DNA from: Chloroflexota bacterium | Lineage (GTDB): Bacteria > Chloroflexota > Anaerolineae > Aggregatilineales > Phototrophicaceae | Direction of reading: 5' to 3' | Assembly: GCA_028875245.1 (NCBI GenBank) | Contig: JAPPEU010000025.1 | Coordinates: forward strand, 142,255 to 206,254 | Length of the DNA stretch: 64,000 nucleotides | Part shown: piece by piece, positions 57,985 through 64,000 of the stretch | Position numbering within the stretch: the first letter of the stretch is position 1 | How the letters are laid out: the number at the start of each line of letters is the position of its first letter | The notes under the pieces: model-generated | What the model saw: the letters and a program-made list of their open reading frames with translations, nothing else | Database searches by the model: none | Told to the model about the DNA's origin: nothing | Made by a program: the position numbers and the translations under genes

Positions 57985-59007
57985 ATGCGCTCGCGCCGGA
58001 CGAATATCATCACCGCCTACGTCATGGCGGTCGTCATCCTCTTTTTGGGGCGGCAACTGGCATCGCACATGCGCTTGCCTGCCGGCGAGCCTGTCGAGAA
58101 CGCGCTCATCTTCATCTCTGATGCCGACTCCATCGACGCCGGGCGGCAGTCCAACTCGGTCTATCGTATCGGCCTTGACGGCAGCGGGCTTGGCGCCGGC
58201 GCTCAACCTTCCATGAAGCGCGTCGTCGGCTCGATCCCGCATGGTGACGCCTACTTGCGCATCTCCGATATCGATTGCGACGCCGCCACCCAATCGCTGG
58301 TGATCGCCAGCCATCGGCCTGATCTCAACGGCTTCCACCACGCGCTGCTTGACGGCTCCGGCCTGCACTTTGACAAGCCGGCCGCCGGCGGCTTGCTTTC
58401 AGCGACGCGAGAAATCGCGCTGGCGCCGGATGGCATGGGGATTCTGGTTTCGCGCCAAGATCCGGCATTTGCCGAGCCGCGCTTCGGCTTGGTTGCCGGC
58501 GATCTGTTCACCCGCTTCTACGAAGTTATCAAGCCAGCCGCCGCCGGGCTGTCTTATCACTCGCCGGTCTGGTCGCCAAGCGACCGTCGCATCGCTTACA
58601 TTATTGAACGGCACAACCGTGATTTGACTAAGACATACCAGATCGCCACCGCCAGTCCATCGGGCGCATCGGAAGCTATTGTCTACGAGTCGTCCTTGAG
58701 GATCAGCGATCTCAACTGGTCGCCGACCGGCGAGTGGCTTGCTGTGGCGGTGGACCGGCAAGTTTATCGTATTCATCGCTATGGTGGCGAACTCATCCGG
58801 CTGACCGACCACCTCGGCGGCGCGACATCGCCGCGCTTTTCGCCCGATGGCGCGCAGATCAGTTATGTCGCGCCTTCGACCTTCCCCGGGCAGAATCAAC
58901 TCTTTGTCATGAACGCCGACGGTTCGCGGAAACGACGCGTCGCCAACATCCGTGGTGATGTCGTCAATGGCTGTTGGGTTGGCGCAGACACTCAACCGTC
59001 GGTGTAG
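57985..59007 (+). CDS. Membrane-anchored TolB-like beta-propeller protein
   Basis: A 340-residue protein with an N-terminal membrane helix (TNIITAYVMAVVILFLGRQL) and an outside domain made of WD40/TolB-like blades: VWSPSDRRIAYIIER, LNWSPTGEWLAVAVD, PRFSPDGAQISYVAP and NQLFVMNADGSRKRRV. The ATG at 57985 has GGGGA seven bases upstream, better than the GTG at 57958. The gene lies 29 bp after the alcohol dehydrogenase gene. A binding or scaffold role is likely; nothing more specific is supported. Confidence 0.78.
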   Translation: MRSRRTNIITAYVMAVVILFLGRQLASHMRLPAGEPVENALIFISDADSIDAGRQSNSVYRIGLDGSGLGAGAQPSMKRVVGSIPHGDAYLRISDIDCDAATQSLVIASHRPDLNGFHHALLDGSGLHFDKPAAGGLLSATREIALAPDGMGILVSRQDPAFAEPRFGLVAGDLFTRFYEVIKPAAAGLSYHSPVWSPSDRRIAYIIERHNRDLTKTYQIATASPSGASEAIVYESSLRISDLNWSPTGEWLAVAVDRQVYRIHRYGGELIRLTDHLGGATSPRFSPDGAQISYVAPSTFPGQNQLFVMNADGSRKRRVANIRGDVVNGCWVGADTQPSV

Positions 59008-59011
59008 ATGG

Positions 59012-60244
59012 CTACCGCGGCAGCCTGGCTAACCGGCGCGGCGAAAACAGGCCCCAGATGACCGCGGCGCCCAGCGCCAGCATCAAGCCCAGGCAGACCA
59101 GGGTCGCGTCATAACCAAGGGCGGTGATGGCCATTCCGCCGAGCACGGGGCCGGCCACCTTGCCGAAATTCTGCAGCATGCCGATCAAGCCCATGCCCGC
59201 GCCCAGATTCTCCGGGCTGATGCGATCGGAAACCAGCGCGATCGCCGCCGGGAAGATAAGCGCCTGCGCCAGCCCCATCAAGACCGCCGGGACGAGGAAT
59301 AGCAATCCCTGATCCAGCAGGAGCACCATTGGCAGTGCCGCCGCCAGGATGAGCATACCCAGGCTGATCGCCGGCAAATAGCCCCAACGGTCGCTCAAGC
59401 GGCCGCAGAAGGGTTTGCCCAAGACATGGGCCGCTTCGTTGAGGCTGAAGTACAAACCGACCAGCGCTACGCTGACGCCCGCCTCCAATGCGTATAAGGG
59501 CAGGAAGGCTTTGAGCGTATAGAGCGCGATGAAGGTGACCGCCTCCAGCCCGCCGGTCAGCCAGACGGCCGGCGTCTGCCCCCCGTCGCCAATCGCGTTT
59601 CTGATATGCTGAAATATCGGTTTGAACTTGCGCCGCTTTGCCGGGCGCGTCTCCGGCAGGCGCAGGACCGGCAGGAAGACGGCGCAGCTGATGATGCCGA
59701 TGATGGTGAACACGGCCGCCGCGTCCAGCGACAGCAGCAGCCAGCCCGCCAGCGCCGGTCCCACGATATAACCGCCGCTGCGCGCCATCTGGAACCAGCC
59801 GATGTCTTCCGCGACCGAGGGCTCTGTCTCGGCGGCGCTGCCCCGGCTCAACCCGGCGCGCCCCCCATCCCGGCGAGATAGCTCGGCGATGTAGGCGAGG
59901 GTGACGGGACCGTAGATCGCCGTCGCCAGGCCATGGACAAGGCGGATGAGCAGCAGCTGCTCCGGGCTCCCGATAAAGCGGTAGAGAAAGGGCATGAAGG
60001 CGAAGAAGCCCGCGCCGACAAGCAGCCAGACGCGCCGTCCCCAGCGGTCGGACAGGATGCCAAAAAGCGGCTTGAGGACGAGCCCGGTGATGGTGGAAAC
60101 CGAGACGATCAAGCCGAGGAAGGAGCCCGATGCGCCTAAGGACGCGGCGAAGATCGGCAGCAGCGGCGTCTTGCCCATCTGATAGGCGGAGCGCGCCAGA
60201 AAATCCGCCAGCATCAATAAGAGGAAAGGTTTGGAGCGTTTCAA
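59012..60244 (-). CDS. MFS transporter
   Basis: A 410-residue transporter with 12 predicted helices. Motif A after helix 2 is GILSDRWGRRVWLL and a related copy, FCGRLSDRWGYLP, starts the second half, as in drug:H+ antiporter-type MFS proteins. The open frame reaches an ATG at 60325 without a ribosome site. The TTG at 60244 follows GAGGGCAAG and starts just before helix 1, so I chose it. The substrate is unknown. It converges with the TolB-like gene, 4 bp apart. Confidence 0.82.
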   Translation of the reverse strand: MKRSKPFLLLMLADFLARSAYQMGKTPLLPIFAASLGASGSFLGLIVSVSTITGLVLKPLFGILSDRWGRRVWLLVGAGFFAFMPFLYRFIGSPEQLLLIRLVHGLATAIYGPVTLAYIAELSRRDGGRAGLSRGSAAETEPSVAEDIGWFQMARSGGYIVGPALAGWLLLSLDAAAVFTIIGIISCAVFLPVLRLPETRPAKRRKFKPIFQHIRNAIGDGGQTPAVWLTGGLEAVTFIALYTLKAFLPLYALEAGVSVALVGLYFSLNEAAHVLGKPFCGRLSDRWGYLPAISLGMLILAAALPMVLLLDQGLLFLVPAVLMGLAQALIFPAAIALVSDRISPENLGAGMGLIGMLQNFGKVAGPVLGGMAITALGYDATLVCLGLMLALGAAVIWGLFSPRRLARLPR

Positions 60245-60390
60245 CTTGCCCTCGCCTTGAGTATCGTGAATTTCATATTTGCCTAGATAGTCTTGTTTGC
60301 GGCGAGAATATTGAAGCAGTATCATACATTGCTGAACAATAGAAGCACCGCTACTGTTTCAATGTAGTTTCCGCTACTTGGAGATTTCGT

Positions 60391-61506
60391 GTGGGTTATA
60401 AATCAATTGACACGCTTCAAAACGATCTAGCAATTCAAGTGTTTCATAATCGACAAGATAGTAAGAAGGCGGCAGGACGAGCGCTAGGCACTCTCGTTGA
60501 ACTAGTGACTTACTATTTGCTATGTTCGTGGGATCTTCGCGATCATATAGTTATTGAGCGCAAGCTGCCTGAATTCGCTAACTCGGAAATAGTACATAAC
60601 GTAGAGTTTTCGCTCCACCCTATCCGATCTTTGCACAAAATTGGAATGCAACCCTATTCGCGCCCCGTTACACCGGCGAAGATTCGAAAGCAATCGAGTT
60701 TACTCGCGAATCATAGATTGAAATCAAATCAAATTGTAACTAGCAGGGACATAAAGCGCAATGCCACCCTGCTTGTCGATACTCAAGCCAGCCTTTTTGT
60801 TGCTCATGTTGACCAGCTAAGCGAGTCTTCTTGTGATCTCACTATCGTTGAACTTAACAGTCAGCCATTTGCAATATTTGAGTGCAAACGAGTTGGCGTA
60901 GAAGAAGGAATGAAGAAAGGCCCTCAGACTATCGAGAAAGCAAAACAGGGGGCATACGTGGCGAGGTCGGTCTCATCACTTCAGAAGATAAGAAGTCGAA
61001 ATGGTCAGATTCAAGGGATCATTGAAGAGGCCGACGGCAACTTTCGAATGGCTCCCTATCACAGTATGTTGCGTGAAGTCATAGGCTCAGACTCGTTGTC
61101 CGAGTTTCCGGGTTTCATGTTAACCGTTGGGATCGTGAGCAATCACGGAAACTGGTTTACATCGAACAATTACAATAAAGAACTCCGTGTTTTGGCTCAG
61201 TCTTATGATTGGCTGCTATTCCTTACTGATCAAGGATTGCACGAGTTTATCGAGAGAATCTTGATTAACCCCGGCCCAGAGCTAGAAGCGGCAAAACAGG
61301 CATTCTTGGACAGTTACTCCGGTAAGGCGGGTGGGAATAGATTCACCAAAGTTAACATTGACGTTTCTGCAGATGAATCACTCCGTAGCTTTTTCCAAGA
61401 TCACAGTTCCTCAATCGACAAATGGTTCAATGTTATCGCTCCCGAAAGGATGTCAATAGATGCATTGAAGAGAGACTTAGGTACACTGTCGTCTAAACCA
61501 AGTTGA
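60391..61506 (+). CDS. Putative restriction endonuclease (PD-(D/E)XK-like)
   Basis: A 371-residue protein I cannot place in a named family. A PD-(D/E)XK-like centre is visible around 155-180: an Asp in SCDLTIVELN, then FAIFECKRVGVEEG with the E-x-K pair on a strand. It is followed 13 bp later by an adenine methyltransferase gene, the usual layout of a type II restriction-modification pair. The GTG start has GGAG seven bases before it. The DNA is clearly more AT-rich than the flanking genes. A nuclease role is inferred from the motif and the neighbour. Confidence 0.65.
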   Translation: MGYKSIDTLQNDLAIQVFHNRQDSKKAAGRALGTLVELVTYYLLCSWDLRDHIVIERKLPEFANSEIVHNVEFSLHPIRSLHKIGMQPYSRPVTPAKIRKQSSLLANHRLKSNQIVTSRDIKRNATLLVDTQASLFVAHVDQLSESSCDLTIVELNSQPFAIFECKRVGVEEGMKKGPQTIEKAKQGAYVARSVSSLQKIRSRNGQIQGIIEEADGNFRMAPYHSMLREVIGSDSLSEFPGFMLTVGIVSNHGNWFTSNNYNKELRVLAQSYDWLLFLTDQGLHEFIERILINPGPELEAAKQAFLDSYSGKAGGNRFTKVNIDVSADESLRSFFQDHSSSIDKWFNVIAPERMSIDALKRDLGTLSSKPS

Positions 61507-61519
61507 AGGAAATCGTGAA

Positions 61520-62113
61520 GTGACAGCTGGACGAAATAACACGGAAACTCTTAGCCAACATTGGTGTACTCCACCTAAGTACGTCGATGTAATACGAGAA
61601 TTCTTTGGTGGCGCCATTCACCTGGATCCGTGCTCTAATTGCTATTCCATCGTAAATGCTACAGTCGAGTACTCTCTACCTGAAGTTGACGGTTTGCATG
61701 CATCTTGGGATTATCCTACAGTTTTTATCAATCCTCCCTATGGAAGAGATCGTAAACGAGGAACATCAATTCTAAACTGGTTACAGATGGCGGCTTTCGC
61801 CAATCGTGTTCACGGGGCAGATGTGCTGGCACTTGTACCTGTTGCGCCAAATACGAAACATTGGAAACGCTACGTTTTTGGAGCCGCAACTGCGGTCGCA
61901 TTTCTATATGATACTCGGTTGAAATTCTTGGTGGACGGCAAATCCGGTGGAAAAGGCGCCCCTATGGCATGTGCGATGGTGTATTGGGGCACAAAATATA
62001 GGCGGTTTGAAAGGCACTTCCTGCCGTTTGGTGCTGTCTGCGATCTTCGACATTTGCGAGGAAAGCCAGTGGGATCCGGGCCTCAACTGGAACTGTGGAC
62101 AGAGCAATCGTAG
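61520..62113 (+). CDS. Dam-like DNA N6-adenine methyltransferase
   Basis: A 197-residue protein of the phage-type DNA N6-adenine methyltransferase family. QHWCTPPKYVDVIREFFG is the N-terminal family signature, IHLDPCSN the SAM-binding motif, and VFINPPYGRDRKRG carries the catalytic NPPY. DVLALVPVAPNTKHW and FLYDTRLKFL follow as usual. The start is GTG at 61520 after GAAGGAAATC. With the gene before it, it most likely forms a second restriction-modification system in this window. A lone phage-derived methyltransferase is the alternative. Confidence 0.87.
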   Translation: MTAGRNNTETLSQHWCTPPKYVDVIREFFGGAIHLDPCSNCYSIVNATVEYSLPEVDGLHASWDYPTVFINPPYGRDRKRGTSILNWLQMAAFANRVHGADVLALVPVAPNTKHWKRYVFGAATAVAFLYDTRLKFLVDGKSGGKGAPMACAMVYWGTKYRRFERHFLPFGAVCDLRHLRGKPVGSGPQLELWTEQS

Positions 62114-62274
62114 ACCAGTATCTAACTGCTACACCTTTAGCCCAACTATACCGAAGCCGGCGTTGCTCCTAATTGTATTGATCTCAACCGTGTTCTCGTT
62201 GCCGATGGAGGGCGGGGCGCGTGGCAAGAGCTAGCGCTAGCGACGACTCAGGCGCGGCTCACGCGGTCGAACTG
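62114..62274. other. Non-coding gap before the sugar-binding protein promoter
   Basis: An AGAGCTAGCGCTAGCG-type palindrome lies around 62227-62242. No gene is seen. Confidence 0.4.
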
Positions 62275-62318
62275 TTTTGCTTGCAAAAACTTGTTTTGTA
62301 TGCAAAATTCGCTATACT
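62275..62318 (+). promoter_or_regulatory. Two tandem operators overlapping a promoter
   Basis: TTTTGCTTGCAAAA (62275-62288) and TTTTGTATGCAAAA (62294-62307) are 14-bp palindromes 19 bp apart. They cover a -35 (TTGTTT, 62291-62296) and lead into a -10 (TATACT, 62313-62318). This suggests repression of the sugar-binding protein gene, perhaps by a LacI- or ROK-type regulator encoded elsewhere. Confidence 0.65.
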
Positions 62319-62457
62319 GTCCTCGAGTTGACGGGCGGGACTGGCTTGGCCAAATTCTGCCCGGATCGCGCTGGGAAAGGAGTGAGGCGACCTTGGCAAA
62401 TTGAAGCGCGTTCTATCGTTAGCTTGTAAATCGACAGAAGACAGGAGCATGTCAATT

Positions 62458-63813
62458 ATGTTACGCAAACTTTTCCTGATGTTCTTGATGTTGGCGCTGC
62501 TCAGCGCATTCGCCGTCAGCGCGCAAGACGAAGCGCAATATTCCGGCCTGGACATGGACTTGTCGGGCATCACCATCAAGATGGCGAATATCGGCGGCGG
62601 GCAGTACGAAGTCATGTACGACGCCATTTCCGTCTTTGAAGAGGCGACCGGCGCCACCGTCGAGATCGTCGCCTTGCTTGATGGATTCGCCATTGACCAG
62701 AAGCTGAAGGTCGACTTCGCCACCGGCGCGGCCGATTATGATGTGGCTTGGGATCACACCAGCTTCGTGGCGCAGTACACGCCCTTCCTGCTGCCGCTGC
62801 AAGATTACTTCAGCGAAGAGGAACTGGCGCCTTTCAGCCCCGCCATCCTCGACGCGGCCACCATCGGCGGCGACCTCTTTCTGATCCCGCGCCACGCTGA
62901 TATCAGCCCGATCCACTATCGCAAAGACCTCTACGAAGATGAAATGATCGCCGCCGCTTATATGGACGCGACGGGCGAGGCATTGACCGTGCCGACCAAC
63001 CTGGAAGAGATCGACCGGCAAGCGCGCTTCTTCGTCGAGAATGGGCACAGCACCCTGGGTTATACGCTGGCGGGCAAGGAAGAGGCGCTGACGGGCCGCT
63101 TCTATGAGATGCACTTCGCCAGCGGCGGGTCGCTCTTCGATGAGAATTATGAACCGACCTTCAATGACGAGATCGGCGTCGCCGTGGCCGAATTGCTGGC
63201 CGGCTGGTACGCCGACGGCGTCATCCCGTCAGATACGACCTCGCTGCTTTGGGATGGCGTCGCCCAGTACTTCTGCAACAACGATGTCGCCATCAAGCTG
63301 GAGTGGTACGGCTGGTACGCTTACTTCCAGGATCCTGATTCCTGCGCGGTAGCCGGCAACTTCGGCCTGGCGCGCGGCTTCACGGGCCTCTCCGTTGGCG
63401 GCGACGCCGTGCGGCCATCCGGCTGGGCGGGCGCGCATGCCTTCTCCGTCCCGGCGACGGCGCCTAATCCGCAAGCGGGCGTTCAGCTGATCAAGTTCCT
63501 GTCTTCGGAGCGCGTGGCTTATGAAGAGGCGCTCTTGGGCTTCTTGCCGACGCGCGGCGATGTGTGGGATCGCATCATCGCCGATGCCTCCGATGCCGAG
63601 AACCCGCTGGACCGCGAGCGGCTGGAGCTGGCGCGCATCCAGGTCGGCGAAGATTTCAAGACGCCGCCGCTGATCGCCGAGTGGATCCCCTTCTCCAACA
63701 TCTTCTATCCGCATCTGCAAGCGATCATCCTCGGTGATGTCAGCGCGCAGGACGGCTTGGATGCGGCCGCGGCCGAAACCCGCGAGATGATGGCGGACGC
63801 CGGGTATTACTAG
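62458..63813 (+). CDS. ABC transporter extracellular sugar-binding protein
   Basis: A 451-residue secreted solute-binding protein of the carbohydrate (family 1) class. The first 25 residues are a Sec signal peptide (MLRKLFLMFLMLALLSAFAV, cleavage likely after SAQ or nearby) without a lipobox Cys. The mature part has FEEATGATVEIVALLDGFAI, ADYDVAWDHTSFVAQYTPFL, and FSVPATAPNPQAGVQLIKFL near the end, as in sugar-binding proteins. AGGAG lies 10 bases before the ATG at 62458 and too near the ATG at 62449. Permease genes would lie beyond the right edge. Confidence 0.92.
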   Translation: MLRKLFLMFLMLALLSAFAVSAQDEAQYSGLDMDLSGITIKMANIGGGQYEVMYDAISVFEEATGATVEIVALLDGFAIDQKLKVDFATGAADYDVAWDHTSFVAQYTPFLLPLQDYFSEEELAPFSPAILDAATIGGDLFLIPRHADISPIHYRKDLYEDEMIAAAYMDATGEALTVPTNLEEIDRQARFFVENGHSTLGYTLAGKEEALTGRFYEMHFASGGSLFDENYEPTFNDEIGVAVAELLAGWYADGVIPSDTTSLLWDGVAQYFCNNDVAIKLEWYGWYAYFQDPDSCAVAGNFGLARGFTGLSVGGDAVRPSGWAGAHAFSVPATAPNPQAGVQLIKFLSSERVAYEEALLGFLPTRGDVWDRIIADASDAENPLDRERLELARIQVGEDFKTPPLIAEWIPFSNIFYPHLQAIILGDVSAQDGLDAAAAETREMMADAGYY

Positions 63814-63850
63814 GTTCACACAAGATGCCGAACCTGCAAAATTAAGATGT

Positions 63851-63955
63851 GTAGGGGCGAGCCACTGGGTCGCTCGCCTCGGTAAACAGATGCAGGGGCG
63901 ACCTGGTTGGTTGCCCGCTGAAGCACAAAATGTAGGGGCGGGCCGCCGGACAGTG
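63851..63955. repeat. Three GTAGGGGCG-type repeat units
   Basis: Units begin at 63851 (GTAGGGGCGAGCCACTGGGT), 63892 (GCAGGGGCGACC) and 63932 (GTAGGGGCGGGCC), about 40 bp apart, downstream of the sugar-binding protein gene. Confidence 0.7.
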
Positions 63956-63979
63956 TTGAAAAACTGGATCGACATATAA

Positions 63980-63994
63980 TGACATTGTATGTCA
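63980..63994. promoter_or_regulatory. Palindrome at the right edge, possible operator
   Basis: TGACATTGTATGTCA, a 6-bp palindrome with a 3-base centre, next to CATATAATG. The gene it would serve is outside the window. Confidence 0.3.
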
Positions 63995-64000
63995 ATCACA

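Noticed and set aside
55056..62113. Prophage or integrative element covering both restriction systems
   Set aside because: No integrase, structural phage genes or flanking att-type repeats were seen, and ordinary metabolic genes lie between the two systems.

Overview
The window is one stretch of a bacterial chromosome with a moderately high GC content. Most of it is ordinary core genome: pyrimidine, molybdopterin, folate, lysine and glycogen metabolism, DNA repair and tRNA genes. The gene set (membrane pyrophosphatase, formate-THF ligase, an LCP protein, a paired ABC exporter, sugar import) and especially the many dispersed elements built on GTAGGGGCG...CGCCCCTAC resemble Chloroflexota of the Anaerolineae type. 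That placement is my inference and was not computed. Many genes start with GTG or TTG, and several of these starts are supported by a well-placed GGAGG.

Layout. 1-3000 (minus strand): a packed operon yraN, miaA, a small membrane protein, moaC and a fused moaD-moaE that runs off the left edge. 3225-5972: a K+-type membrane pyrophosphatase and a MaoC-like hydratase. 5990-12903 (minus): pyrB-pyrC-pyrD-pyrE-pyrF in pathway order with overlapping ends, followed by an SRPBCC protein and a CrtI-like oxidoreductase. 13110-30843: formate-THF ligase, an MFS transporter, glycogen branching enzyme, DNA polymerase IV, a heterodimeric ABC exporter, a sugar isomerase-like protein with an unusual Ldh-family protein, a phosphodiester glycosidase-like protein, an M24 peptidase-like protein and a MATE-like transporter.

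31300-34200: tRNA-Asp, lysA, then a two-gene accessory cassette (a YwgA/SocA-like small protein and a proteasome-fold Ntn hydrolase), then two CAU-anticodon tRNAs. 34342-45225: uvrB, an HDAC-like deacetylase, a GT-C membrane protein, aspS, an aquaporin, a candidate structured ncRNA of about 200 nt with its own promoter and terminator, an LCP protein and a lipoate/octanoate transferase. 45393-51368 (minus): polX, an SH3-domain membrane protein, ligA and rlmI.

52002-63813: an aldo-keto reductase, a small membrane protein, a sugar-phosphate kinase with a class II aldolase, an SfiI-like restriction-modification system, an iron-containing alcohol dehydrogenase, a TolB-like propeller protein, an MFS transporter, a second restriction-modification pair and a sugar-binding protein behind a tandem operator. 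Both restriction systems and the Ntn/SocA cassette look more AT-rich than their neighbours, which fits horizontal transfer.

The intergenic regions hold at least four repeat families: a 150-bp MITE-like element present twice in opposite orientation, a 200-bp element with perfect 17-bp terminal inverted repeats, short palindromes that form tandem arrays in places, and a 35-bp repeat that also lies in frame inside an alcohol dehydrogenase gene.
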